Source: CAVOJV01 sp963696325
GTDB taxonomy: Bacteria > Pseudomonadota > Gammaproteobacteria > Competibacterales > Competibacteraceae
NCBI GenBank assembly: GCA_963696325.1
Contig: CAVOJV010000072.1
Coordinates: 28,161-92,160 of the forward strand
Direction: 5' to 3'
DNA: 64,000 bases
A program made the translations under genes and the position numbers. Under the pieces are notes generated by a model, which was not told where the DNA came from, made no database searches, and saw only the letters and a list, made by a program, of their open reading frames with translations. Shown here piece after piece: positions 36,185-45,235 of this stretch (its first letter is position 1; each line of letters opens with the position of its first letter).

Positions 36185-37042
36185 ATGAACAGCATCCTCC
36201 TGTCAGCGTCGATCATGGGCGGGCTCAGCGTATTCTGCGGCACCATCCTGGCGGTAGCCTATCGGTTTCTCAGGGTGGCGGAAGATCCCCGGCTTGAACG
36301 TGTTTATGAACTGCTGCCCGGTTCCAATTGCGGCGCCTGTGGCGAGCCTGGCTGCCGCGGTTTTGCCGAACAATTGGTCGCAGGAGTGCGCGCACCCAGC
36401 CGGTGCACGGTCTCCAGCCCGGCCTCGGTGGCGGCTATCGCGGAGTTCCTGGGGGTGGATCCCGGCCAGCAGGAAAAACGGGTGGCCCGCGTACACTGTG
36501 CCGGCGGCAAGGCGCAAGCCGAGCAGATAGCCGAGTATCACGGCCTGGCGAGTTGTCGCGCTGCCATGGTGGTAACGGGCGGCGGCAAGGGTTGTGCCTG
36601 GGGTTGCCTGGGCCTGGCCGATTGCGCGTCGGCCTGTACCTTCGGGGCTATTCAAATGAACGCCAATGGCCTGCCGGTGGTCGCTGTCGGGCGCTGCACG
36701 GCGTGCGGCGCTTGCGTGTCGGCCTGTCCGCGCGACCTGCTCGAAATCATTCCCTTGAGTCAAAAGCTCTTCGTCCAGTGCCAGGCGCCCCTGAGCGGCC
36801 CACCAGCGCGGGCGCTGTGCGCCGCGGCCTGCGACGCCTGCGGGCGCTGCGCCGCCGATGCGCCACTTGGGCTCATCCACATGGTGAACAGTCTGCCGGT
36901 GATCGATTATGCCGCGGGCGGCCCGGCCCGGCCCGAGATCACCTATCGTTGTCCAACCCAGGCCATCCAGTGGCTCGAAGGGGAACAGTTTGCGGCACCG
37001 CCCGTGATGACCGTCGAGGTGCGCTATGCCCAACTTCACTAG
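36185..37042 (+). CDS. rnfB: Rnf complex subunit B, multi-cluster ferredoxin subunit
   Basis: 285 residues. One N-terminal membrane anchor (residues 4-27) is followed by the RnfB-type cluster CGACGEPGCRGFAEQLV with a fourth Cys near residue 72. Several more Cys-rich motifs follow: KGCAWGCLGLADCASACTFG, VGRCTACGACVSACPRDLL and CAAACDACGRCAADAPLG. RnfB takes electrons from (or gives them to) ferredoxin at the cytoplasmic face of the ion-pumping ferredoxin:NAD+ oxidoreductase. It is longer and has more clusters than the E. coli protein RsxB. Its 3' end overlaps the next gene by 17 bases. Confidence 0.9.
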   Translation: MNSILLSASIMGGLSVFCGTILAVAYRFLRVAEDPRLERVYELLPGSNCGACGEPGCRGFAEQLVAGVRAPSRCTVSSPASVAAIAEFLGVDPGQQEKRVARVHCAGGKAQAEQIAEYHGLASCRAAMVVTGGGKGCAWGCLGLADCASACTFGAIQMNANGLPVVAVGRCTACGACVSACPRDLLEIIPLSQKLFVQCQAPLSGPPARALCAAACDACGRCAADAPLGLIHMVNSLPVIDYAAGGPARPEITYRCPTQAIQWLEGEQFAAPPVMTVEVRYAQLH

Positions 37043-40000
37043 GATTTTTGCGCAGTGGTTCCATCCGGGGGCGACTGAGGCGGTCTCGCCGGCAGGCATA
37101 GCGGCGGTTCTGGATGGCGAAACCGCCGTCGCCCTGACCGAGGCCTGCATGGCCGAGGCGGCCAGCCTGGGTGTCGCCAGCGCCGCGGCGCTGGCCTGGA
37201 AGACCCAGCAACGGGGACAACATGTCAATGTGTTCGGCGCGGCCCTGAGCGCGCAGGAATTCAGCGATCCCCGCGGCATTCTGGCGGCCGCCCTGGGTCT
37301 GGCCATGGCCGGCATCCGGGCGACCGCTTTTTTGTCTGCGGGGGAGCTGGCGAGCGCCCTGGATCTGCTGGCCATGGCCGCCGATCGCCATCTGCCCCTG
37401 GTGGTTCAGGTACATAACCATGCGCTGATGCCAGGCGGCCATCAGGAAGCCGGTCATCTCAGTCTAGCGGCCGGCTGTTTCGTACTGTGCGCCGCTAACC
37501 CCCAGGAAGCCGTGGACTTCACGCTGGTAGCCCGGCGGGTGGCGGAACTGGCGTTGCTGCCAGGGGTGGTGGTCATCGACGGGGAACCGGCGCCGCAGGC
37601 GCTGTATTTGCCGCAGGCCGCTTTGCTGCGTGACTTCATCGGTTCGCCGCAGGAGGAAATTCCCGTCCCCACGCCGGCGCAACGGCTGTTGTTTGGCGAG
37701 ACCCGACGGCGCCTGCCCCGCTGGCATGATCCCGACCGCCCGGTGCTGCAGGGCGCGCTGCGTGACCCGCAGAGCCAGGCGTTGGGGGTGGCGGCGCAAC
37801 GACCCTATTTCGCCGGCCATCTGCAGGCTTTCCTGCAAGACGCGTTTGCGCGGTTCCAGACGCACACCGGCCGGCGCCATGCGCCCGTTTCCAGCCAGGG
37901 TGTGGAGGCTGCCGAACTGGTTCTGGTGGTGCAGGGCGCCGCTGTCGCGACCGCCGAAGCCGTGGCTGATGAACTGCGCAAGACCCATGGACTCCATATC
38001 GGCGTGTTGGGCCTGCGCTGTCTGCGGCCGTTCCCGGCCGCGCCGCTCATCGAAGCGCTGCGCAAGAAGCGCGCCGTGGCAGTGTTGGAGCAGGTCGATG
38101 CACCGCTGGCGGGAGACCCTCCCATCCTCAGTGAACTGCGTGCCAATCTGGGGCTCGCCCTGGAAAACAACCGCTTTGGCCGGGACACCCATCCGGGCAT
38201 TCCGCCGCTCAGGGACAAGGAGTTGCCGCGCCTGCATGCGGTAGCCTACGGGCTGGGCGGCCAGCCGCTGCGGGCGGCGGAACTGACCGCCTGGTGCCTG
38301 GAATTACGGGATGGAGGCCGCTCCCGCATTTACCTGGACGTAGAATTTACCCGCGCCGCCAGCACCCATCCCAAACGCCAGGTCTTGCTGGATACGCTGC
38401 GGCGCGACTATCCGGAGATTGCCCAACTGGGTCTGCGGGTGTCTGTGGAAGCACATCCGAACCCGTCCCCACCGCTTGAGGAAGAGCCGCCCATGGTGGT
38501 GCGCCGGTTGGGGCATAACGAGGCCAACTATGACAGTCTTCCGCGGTTTTGGAATCAGGTGGGTGTGCTGTATCAGGCTGGCGATACTCGTGAACTGACC
38601 GCCGATCCCTACCTTGCCATCAATGTGCTCCCCCCGCTGTCGTCCACGTTCCGGACCTTGAGCGACGCACGGGCCATGCTGCCCAGTCTCGATCCAGCCC
38701 GCTGCAGCGGCTGTGGCCAATGCTGGACCGCGTGTCCCGACAGTGCGATTGGCGTGGTGGCCATCGCCGCCAAGCCCCTGATCGATGCCAGCATCCGCCT
38801 CGCCGGCGCGGAACCGCTGCGCAAGGTGGCTACCAAGCTGGCGGCCCGACTCGATAAGCTGGGCAAAAGCACTGGCCCGGTGCCGGTCACCCTGGATACC
38901 CTGCTTGCCACTGCCTTCGCCGGGTTCAAGGACGACCTGTCGGAGGAGAGCAGGCATGCCGCCCAGGCCGCCTTGCAGACCCTCACAACGGAGCTCGGTC
39001 CGCTGCCACTGATACGCACGGGAATCTTTTTCCAGGAACCGGCCAGCATTGGCAAAACCGCTGGGCAGTGGCTGTCCCTGGTCATCAACCCGGATGCCTG
39101 CAAGGGCTGCGGCTTATGCGTCGCGGAATGTGAGCCGGAGGCGCTGACCGCCCTGCCACAGACCCCCCAGCAACTGGCGCAGGCGCACAAGCTCTGGAAG
39201 ACGTGGGAGCAACTACCCGATACGCCAGGGGCAACTATCGAGCGTGCTGGTCAGGATGCCCGCGTGAGGCCTCTGACGGGGCTCTTGCTGTCCCGGCATT
39301 TTTCCCAGGCGCTGGCCGGTGGCGACGGCGCCGAGGCCGGCTCGGGGGAAAAACTGGCGCTGCGCTGGGTGCTGGCCATCGCGGAATCGCGCCAGCAGCC
39401 CCTGGTGAATAACCTGCTGGAAAAAATCGTGGACCTTCGCGAGGCGATTGCCAAGGCTATCCGCACCAGTCTGACCCATGCGCTACCCCATGATAACCTG
39501 GAGGCTCTGGCCGAGGTCCTTGAAGAGCTGGGCAATGAACCGGCGGAATTGGGCGATTTGACCAGCCGGGTGCATGCCGCCATCACGCATGAGCGGGTGG
39601 ACGCCGCGCGCCTGCGCCGGCTGGTGGCGTTGAGTCAGGCGTTGGAAGATCTGCACTGGCGGCTGGCGACGGGACCGCAGGGGCTGGGGCGCGCGCGCCT
39701 GAGCCTGGTGCTGGCGCCAGGCTCAGTGGCGGCGTGGGCTGCCGCCTGGCCCTACAATCCCTTTTCCGTGCCGGTGGCGATGGACACGAGTGGCGCCACG
39801 CCCCAACTGGCCAGCGGTCTATTGGAAGGATGGCTACGGGAAATCGGTGCTGCTTTTTTGCTGGTGCGGGAGGCGCGCCTGGAGTTGGACAAGCCCAAGG
39901 AGGCGGCCCATGGTTACGACGATCCGGGTTCTCTGAACTGGGGTGATTTCACCGAGGAAGAGCGCTTGGCCTGTCCTCCCCTGCTGCTGGTAGGGGACGA

Positions 40001-40910
40001 CGGCACGCTCGTCGGTCAGGGGCTGGGCGCCGTGTTCGGCTTGCTGAATGGCAATCGGCCGGTCAAGATTCTGATTCTCGCCAATCCCGATCTGGGGCTG
40101 GAGTCCGCCGCTTCCAACCGCGTCAATCTTGGTATGCTGGCATTGGCCTGGCGGCGGGCCTTCGTCGCCCAGACGTCCCTGGCCGAGCCCGGCCATTTTC
40201 TGGACAGCATCCAGGCCGCCCTGCGCCATCCGGGACCGGCCCTTATCCACATCCATGCTCCCAGCCCGCAACGGCATGGTTTTGCTACCGACCGCACCCT
40301 GGCACAAGCGCGGCTGGCGGTGCAGTCCCGGGTTTTCCCTCTGTTCCGCTACGATCCCGCGGGGGAGGGCGTGTTTGGTTCACGGCTGGATTTGCAGGGC
40401 AATCCAGAGGTCGAGAGGACCTGGGGCCGGGACGCGGCCGGCGCGGCCTTGACTCCGCTGCATTGGGCTGCGCGGGAACAGCGCTTCGCCACGCATTTCC
40501 GGCCCATCAAACAGTCCGATCCACCGCCGCTGCCGGCTGCCGACTATCTGCGGCCGGACGCGCCGAAGCCGCGCGGAAAAACCCCCTTCGTAGAAATCGA
40601 GGGCGTGCGCCTGCGACCGGACCAGGCGCTTCTGGCGGTTTCCAGAGAGCGGCTCCAGTCCTGGCGTACCCTGCAAGAGCTGGCGGGCTTGGTGACGCCT
40701 TTCCGGGCGTCCATCGAGCAGGCAGTGGCCGATAAAATCACCGCAGTCTATGAGGCCGAGCTGGCCTCCCTCAAACAAGAGCACGCAACCCGCATCCGCG
40801 ATCTGCAAAAGCAGATCGAAGCAGAGCTTGCCGGGCGCATTCGCAGCAATCTGCTGGAGCTGGCAGGGTATCGTCCCGCCGGCAACAAAACTCACCAGGG
40901 GGCACCATGA
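37026..40910 (+). CDS. Giant pyruvate:ferredoxin oxidoreductase-like protein inside the rnf operon
   Basis: 1294 residues, about the size of a single-chain PFOR. The visible order fits: a pyrimidine-binding-like domain (1-220; AGIRATAFLSAGELASALDL), domain II (about 300-390; VVQGAAVATAEAVADELRKT), a gamma-like domain (410-545), CSGCGQCWTACPDSAIG (about 559) and CKGCGLCVAECEPEALT (about 691). A TPP-binding-like region (about 990; LLVGDDGTLVGQGLGAVFGL, ILILAN) follows, then a coiled-coil tail after WRTLQELAGL (about 1211). The PFOR substrate motif YPITPSS is absent and NTGG after the TPP site is not seen, so pyruvate may not be the substrate. It overlaps rnfB and rnfC, so it is co-translated with them. 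Confidence 0.8.
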   Translation: MPNFTRIFAQWFHPGATEAVSPAGIAAVLDGETAVALTEACMAEAASLGVASAAALAWKTQQRGQHVNVFGAALSAQEFSDPRGILAAALGLAMAGIRATAFLSAGELASALDLLAMAADRHLPLVVQVHNHALMPGGHQEAGHLSLAAGCFVLCAANPQEAVDFTLVARRVAELALLPGVVVIDGEPAPQALYLPQAALLRDFIGSPQEEIPVPTPAQRLLFGETRRRLPRWHDPDRPVLQGALRDPQSQALGVAAQRPYFAGHLQAFLQDAFARFQTHTGRRHAPVSSQGVEAAELVLVVQGAAVATAEAVADELRKTHGLHIGVLGLRCLRPFPAAPLIEALRKKRAVAVLEQVDAPLAGDPPILSELRANLGLALENNRFGRDTHPGIPPLRDKELPRLHAVAYGLGGQPLRAAELTAWCLELRDGGRSRIYLDVEFTRAASTHPKRQVLLDTLRRDYPEIAQLGLRVSVEAHPNPSPPLEEEPPMVVRRLGHNEANYDSLPRFWNQVGVLYQAGDTRELTADPYLAINVLPPLSSTFRTLSDARAMLPSLDPARCSGCGQCWTACPDSAIGVVAIAAKPLIDASIRLAGAEPLRKVATKLAARLDKLGKSTGPVPVTLDTLLATAFAGFKDDLSEESRHAAQAALQTLTTELGPLPLIRTGIFFQEPASIGKTAGQWLSLVINPDACKGCGLCVAECEPEALTALPQTPQQLAQAHKLWKTWEQLPDTPGATIERAGQDARVRPLTGLLLSRHFSQALAGGDGAEAGSGEKLALRWVLAIAESRQQPLVNNLLEKIVDLREAIAKAIRTSLTHALPHDNLEALAEVLEELGNEPAELGDLTSRVHAAITHERVDAARLRRLVALSQALEDLHWRLATGPQGLGRARLSLVLAPGSVAAWAAAWPYNPFSVPVAMDTSGATPQLASGLLEGWLREIGAAFLLVREARLELDKPKEAAHGYDDPGSLNWGDFTEEERLACPPLLLVGDDGTLVGQGLGAVFGLLNGNRPVKILILANPDLGLESAASNRVNLGMLALAWRRAFVAQTSLAEPGHFLDSIQAALRHPGPALIHIHAPSPQRHGFATDRTLAQARLAVQSRVFPLFRYDPAGEGVFGSRLDLQGNPEVERTWGRDAAGAALTPLHWAAREQRFATHFRPIKQSDPPPLPAADYLRPDAPKPRGKTPFVEIEGVRLRPDQALLAVSRERLQSWRTLQELAGLVTPFRASIEQAVADKITAVYEAELASLKQEHATRIRDLQKQIEAELAGRIRSNLLELAGYRPAGNKTHQGAP

Positions 40911-42241
40911 ACGCCTTAACCGCACGACCGCACAGCTTCCGGCATGGCATCCATCCCCAGGAACACAAGGAACAAACGGTGCATCTGCCCACCCAGCGGA
41001 TGCCCTTCGTCAGCCAGTACATCCTGCCGCTGAACCAGCACGCAGGCAAGGCCGCCCGCTCCCTGGTCAAGTCTGGCGAGCGCGTCCAGCGCGGCCAGTT
41101 GCTGGCCAAACCGGATGGTTTCATCTCCACCGCTTTGCACAGTCCGGTCACGGGGCGGGTGACGGCCATCGCGCCGCGCCGGCACCCTGATGGGCGGTTA
41201 ACCACAGCTATCGAAATCGAGGCCGATCCCTACGCGACCCAACGCTATGCCGCGCAGTCGATGATTGATTGGCGCACGCTGTCCCGCCAGGAGTTCGTGG
41301 AGCATGTGCAGCAGGCCGGCCTGGTGGGCATGGGTGGGGCGGTTTTCCCCAGCCATGTGAAATACGCTTTTCCCGACGGCCGGTGTGTCAAGCATCTGGT
41401 CATCAATGGGGCCGAATGCGAGCCCTATCTGACCTGCGACCATCGCCTCATGCTGGAACGCCCCGCCGCGGTGCTCCAGGGTATCGAGATAATCCGCCAG
41501 CAACTGGGTGCGGAGCGGGCCAGCATCGGTGTGGAGATGAACAAGCCGGACGCCATCCGGGCATTGCGGGACCTGATCCGGCCCGACCAACCTATCGCGG
41601 TCGTACCCTTGCAGGTCAAGTATCCCCAAGGCGCCGAAAAGATTCTGATCCAGGCCATGTTTGGGGTGGAGGTGCCTGCCGGCAAGCTGCCGATCGATCT
41701 GGGGATGGTGGTCAACAACGTAGCTACCGTGGCGGCACTGGCGGATTACTTCGACACCGGGATGCCGCTGATTGAGCGGACCGTCACCGTGGCCGGTCCC
41801 GGTGTGCTGCGTCCGGCCAATCTGCAAGTGCCCATCGGTACCCCGGTGCGGGACGTGCTGGCCTGGTGCGGCGGCCTCACGGCGGATACCAAGACGGTGA
41901 TCATGGGCGGGCCCATGATGGGCACGCCGCTGGTTAGCCTGGATGTGCCTATCCTTAAGGGCAGCACCGGCATCCTGGCGTTCAGCGAGGCGGAGATGGA
42001 GCTGCCCAGAGAATACACCTGCATCCACTGTGGACGCTGTATCGAAGCCTGCCCGATGTCTCTCAATCCTTCGCGGCTGGGGCGGCTCGCCAAGGTGCGG
42101 CGCCACCAGGACATGGAGAAATACCATGTGATGGATTGTATGGAATGCGGTTCCTGCACCTTCGCCTGTCCATCCGGCATCCCCATCGTCCAGTTGGTGC
42201 GGATGGCCAAGGCCGCTATGCGCAAAGAGAGATCTACATGA
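40907..42241 (+). CDS. rnfC: Rnf complex subunit C, NADH/FMN-binding subunit
   Basis: 444 residues. The N-terminal barrel-sandwich (HSPVTGRVTAIAPRRHPDGR) is followed by the Rossmann-like NADH/FMN region with GLVGMGGAVFPSHVK and VINGAECEPYLTCDHRLML, an SLBB-like domain, and two [4Fe-4S] motifs, CIHCGRCIEACPMSLNP (about 370) and CMECGSCTFACPSGIP (about 410). It is the peripheral subunit that exchanges electrons with NAD(H). The start ATG overlaps the stop of the PFOR-like gene (ATGA), and its own stop overlaps rnfD in the same way. Confidence 0.95.
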   Translation: MNALTARPHSFRHGIHPQEHKEQTVHLPTQRMPFVSQYILPLNQHAGKAARSLVKSGERVQRGQLLAKPDGFISTALHSPVTGRVTAIAPRRHPDGRLTTAIEIEADPYATQRYAAQSMIDWRTLSRQEFVEHVQQAGLVGMGGAVFPSHVKYAFPDGRCVKHLVINGAECEPYLTCDHRLMLERPAAVLQGIEIIRQQLGAERASIGVEMNKPDAIRALRDLIRPDQPIAVVPLQVKYPQGAEKILIQAMFGVEVPAGKLPIDLGMVVNNVATVAALADYFDTGMPLIERTVTVAGPGVLRPANLQVPIGTPVRDVLAWCGGLTADTKTVIMGGPMMGTPLVSLDVPILKGSTGILAFSEAEMELPREYTCIHCGRCIEACPMSLNPSRLGRLAKVRRHQDMEKYHVMDCMECGSCTFACPSGIPIVQLVRMAKAAMRKERST

Positions 42242-43392
42242 GGGCAAAGGGTTCGCCTTTGCATCTGCATGCCGCACCCTTTCTTCAGCAAGCCACGACC
42301 ACGCCCAGGGTGATGCTGGATGTGGTGTACGCCCTGGTGCCGGTCATCCTAGCGGCCCTGTGGTGGTTTGGACTCAGCGCGCTGCTGGTGCTGCTGGCCA
42401 GCAGTGCGGGCGCCGTACTGACGGAGTGGCTGTTCAGTCCGCCCCACCGGCGCGGCGCCTCACTGCGCGATGGCAGCGCCATCCTTACCGGCCTGCTGGT
42501 GGGACTGACCCTACCTCCGGGCATGCCCCTGTGGATGGCATCGGTAGGCGGCGTCGCCAGTATCGGTCTGGGTAAGCTGGTGTGGGGAGGGCTGGGCAAT
42601 AATCTCTTCAACCCCGCCTTGGTGGGCCGAGCCTTTCTGCAGGCGGCCTTTCCCAGCGCGATCACCACCTGGACACCCTGCTGCGGGGATTTCTTCAGCC
42701 TGCCCCCCGGCACGCTGGCCTTTCCCTTCATGCACGCAAGCATCGATGCCGTAACCTCGGCAACCCCGCTGGGATTGATGAAGTTCCAGCAGCAGGCTAC
42801 GCCTTACAGCGATCTCCTGATTGGCAATGTGGCCGGGTCCCTGGGCGAGACCAGCGGGATGATGATCCTGCTGGGCGGAGTCTATCTCGTCCTCCGACGC
42901 AGTATCGATTGGCGCATTCCGGCGGCGATCGTGCTGTCGGCGGTCCTGGTTTCCGGGGTGCTGTTCCTACTGAACGCGACCCGGTTCCCCGACCCTGCGT
43001 TCATGATATTGTCCGGCAGCCTGTTGTTCGGCGCCATCTACATGGCCACCGATCCGGTGACCTCACCGCTGACCCCCAGGGGGACCTGGATCTTTGGCGT
43101 CGGCATCGGCGTGCTGGTGGTGTTGATCCGTTTATTCGGCGGACTTCCCGAAGGTGTGATGTATGCTATTTTGCTGATGAACGCCGCCACGCCGCTGATT
43201 GGCGCGCTACAGTCAACCCCGCGTCTTCGGGCATGGCTAATACTCACGCCAGTCACCCGCTTGCAGGGGTCAGTCCATGGCATTAAGGCAATTGCTTACA
43301 CGAAACACCGCCGAGGCGAGTTCCACCCGGCTTGTCGTCACGCTGGGCATTGCGGGCTTGCTGTCGGGCTTGGCCATCGTCGGGATTTATGA
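42238..43392 (+). CDS. rnfD: Rnf complex subunit D, membrane ion-channel subunit
   Basis: The start is ATG 42238 (MRAKGSPLHLHAAPFLQQAT), overlapping rnfC by 4 bases. The membrane protein shows LKMF-type RnfD landmarks: NNLFNPALVGRAFLQAAFP, DAVTSATPLGLMKF (covalent-FMN Thr region) and YMATDPVTSPLTPRGTWIFG. The family should end shortly after YAILLMNAATPLIG. Here the frame continues for about 55 unrelated residues and overlaps rnfG by 116 bases. Shifting one base near 43222 gives PRVFG-like coding and a stop at 43286, so a single-base deletion is likely. Confidence 0.88.
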   Translation: MRAKGSPLHLHAAPFLQQATTTPRVMLDVVYALVPVILAALWWFGLSALLVLLASSAGAVLTEWLFSPPHRRGASLRDGSAILTGLLVGLTLPPGMPLWMASVGGVASIGLGKLVWGGLGNNLFNPALVGRAFLQAAFPSAITTWTPCCGDFFSLPPGTLAFPFMHASIDAVTSATPLGLMKFQQQATPYSDLLIGNVAGSLGETSGMMILLGGVYLVLRRSIDWRIPAAIVLSAVLVSGVLFLLNATRFPDPAFMILSGSLLFGAIYMATDPVTSPLTPRGTWIFGVGIGVLVVLIRLFGGLPEGVMYAILLMNAATPLIGALQSTPRLRAWLILTPVTRLQGSVHGIKAIAYTKHRRGEFHPACRHAGHCGLAVGLGHRRDL

Positions 43393-43945
43393 GTTGACGC
43401 TCTCGACCATCGCCGACAACAAGGCCCGCGAGTTGCGCGAGGCGGTCTTCAAGGTGCTGCCTGGCGTAAGCCGGTTTCAGAAGCTGGTCTATGCGGAGGG
43501 GACTCTGCAACCCGTGGCTTCGCGGGCCAGCGGCGAAGAATTCATTTACGCCGGCTATGACGCGAACGGCGCTTTCGTCGGCTACGCCATCGCCGGCGAG
43601 GGTCCAGGTTACCAGGATACCATCAGTCTGTTGTATGGCTATAAGCCAGCCCAGCGCCACATCGTCGGCATGGAAGTGCTGGACAATCGGGAGACGCCGG
43701 GCTCCGGGGACAAGATCCAGAAAGATCCAGAATTCCGGGAGAATTTCCGCGCCCTGGCGGTGGAACCCAGGATTATCTTGGTGAAAAAGGGCACGAAGCC
43801 AAAACCCAACCAGGTAGATGCCATCACCGGGGCGACGGTTTCCAGCAACAGCGTGGTGTCGATCCTGGAGAATACCAACCGTCGCTGGCTCAACCGGCTG
43901 CCGCCGCCGGGCGCCGAACCGCCGCTGGCGGCGGACAAGCCCTAG
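43277..43945 (+). CDS. rnfG: Rnf complex subunit G, covalent-FMN periplasmic subunit
   Basis: 222 residues. An N-terminal transmembrane helix (residues 17-42) is followed by the FMN-binding domain, with the flavinylation site Thr in DAITGATVSSNSVVS (about residue 182). An ApbE-type enzyme would attach FMN there; none is in the window. It shuttles electrons through the membrane arm with RnfD, E and A. The C-terminal end is Pro-rich. The apparent long overlap with rnfD is probably due to a base missing in rnfD. Confidence 0.92.
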   Translation: MALRQLLTRNTAEASSTRLVVTLGIAGLLSGLAIVGIYELTLSTIADNKARELREAVFKVLPGVSRFQKLVYAEGTLQPVASRASGEEFIYAGYDANGAFVGYAIAGEGPGYQDTISLLYGYKPAQRHIVGMEVLDNRETPGSGDKIQKDPEFRENFRALAVEPRIILVKKGTKPKPNQVDAITGATVSSNSVVSILENTNRRWLNRLPPPGAEPPLAADKP

Positions 43946-43999
43946 GCGCCATCGGCTCAGGGCGCGGCACGATCTTTAATTATTCATGAGGCAAACGCG

Positions 44000-44650
44000 A
44001 TGACGGCTTCCGCCCTTCAGGAACTGCACAAGGGTATCTGGAAAGAAAACCCGGTCTTTGTCCAGGTATTGGGCATGTGTCCGATGCTTGCGGTCACCAA
44101 TTCCGTCATCAATGCCATCGCCATGAGTCTGGCGACCTTTTTCGTGCTGGTCGGGTCCAGTTTTCTGGTCTCCCTGTGCAAGGATCTGATCCCCAAGCAG
44201 GTGCGCATCTCCTGTTACATCATCATCATCGCGACCTTCGTGACGGTCGCCGATTTCACCTTGCAGGCGCTGCTGCCCGCGGTGCACAAGGAACTCGGCG
44301 CATTTATCGCCCTGATTGTCGTGAATTGCATCATCCTCGGCCGCCAGGAGGCATTCGCCTCCAAGCAGCCGGTAGGGTTGGCGGTGGCGGACGCCGTGGG
44401 TACCGCCTGTGGTTTCACGCTGGCGCTGGTTTGCCTGGGCAGCATCCGGGAAGTTTTGGGGAATGGCTCCCTGTTCGGTATTGGGCTGTTCGGCCCTCAT
44501 TTCGAACCGTGGGTCATAATGATTATGCCACCCGGCGGGTTCATCACGCTGGGTTTGTTCCTGTTGTTCTTCAACTGGCTGCAGGAGACCCGCCGGCAGC
44601 GGCGCGCCACCGCGAAGCCCTCGGCTGATGAGCGGGTAGCTGCGGGATGA
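44000..44650 (+). CDS. rnfE: Rnf complex subunit E, inner-membrane subunit
   Basis: 216 residues, six transmembrane helices. Cys residues in VLGMCPMLAVTNSVINAIAM and VVNCIILGRQEAFA sit at the positions that help bind the membrane-buried iron-sulfur centre shared with RnfA. The N-terminus (ASALQELHKGIWKENPVFVQ) and the LFGPHFEPWVIMIMPPGGF loop are typical of RnfE/NqrD. It starts 54 bases after rnfG, the largest gap in the operon, and overlaps rnfA by 4 bases. Confidence 0.93.
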   Translation: MTASALQELHKGIWKENPVFVQVLGMCPMLAVTNSVINAIAMSLATFFVLVGSSFLVSLCKDLIPKQVRISCYIIIIATFVTVADFTLQALLPAVHKELGAFIALIVVNCIILGRQEAFASKQPVGLAVADAVGTACGFTLALVCLGSIREVLGNGSLFGIGLFGPHFEPWVIMIMPPGGFITLGLFLLFFNWLQETRRQRRATAKPSADERVAAG

Positions 44651-45225
44651 GTGACCTGGTCTGGATTTTCGTCAGCGCCCTGCTGGTCAACAATTTCGTG
44701 TTGTCCTATTTTCTCGGGCTGTGCTCGTTTTTTGGTGTCTCGGGCAAGTTGGAAACGGCGTTTCGCCTGGGCCTTGCGAACACCTTCGTGATGTTGATTA
44801 CCGCGGTTGCCGCCTGGGCGCTCAATACCTTTTTGCTGGTGCACGCGCCTTACCTGCGCCTGATCAGTTTTATCGTAGTCATCGCCAGCACCGTGCAGTT
44901 CGTCGAAATGGTCATCAAGAAGCTGAGCCCGGCCCTGTTTCAGGCTCTGGGGATCTATCTGCCCCTGATCGCCACCAACTGCGCCATTCTGGCCCTGGCG
45001 ATTTTCGCCACCAACCGTGGCTATGGCTTGTTGGAAGGCCTGGTATTCGCCCTGGGCGCGGGCGGGGGAGGGACCCTGGCCCTGGTGCTGATGGCGAGTC
45101 TGCGCGAAGAGGCCGAACTGGCTGACATCCCCTCGCTGATGAAGGGCACTGCCTTGAATCTCATCATCGCTGGCATTCTCTCGCTGGCCTTCATGGGCTT
45201 CGCGGGGTTGTTCAGCCAGGCTTGA
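44647..45225 (+). CDS. rnfA: Rnf complex subunit A, inner-membrane subunit
   Basis: 192 residues, six transmembrane helices. LVNNFVLSYFLGLCSFFGVS contains the first conserved Cys and LIATNCAILALAIFATNR the second; together with those of RnfE they hold the iron centre between the two antiparallel subunits. The C-terminal half has the usual GGGGTLALVLMASLREE loop. RnfA and RnfE are distant relatives that insert in opposite orientation. The small Cys-rich membrane protein starts 11 bases downstream. Confidence 0.93.
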   Translation: MSDLVWIFVSALLVNNFVLSYFLGLCSFFGVSGKLETAFRLGLANTFVMLITAVAAWALNTFLLVHAPYLRLISFIVVIASTVQFVEMVIKKLSPALFQALGIYLPLIATNCAILALAIFATNRGYGLLEGLVFALGAGGGGTLALVLMASLREEAELADIPSLMKGTALNLIIAGILSLAFMGFAGLFSQA

Positions 45226-45235
45226 GGGGTGTGAG

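Noticed and set aside
36203..37375. A 390-residue minus-strand frame across rnfB
   Set aside because: Antisense to rnfB, whose Fe-S motifs and membrane anchor are unmistakable; the frame has biased composition and no ribosome-binding site.
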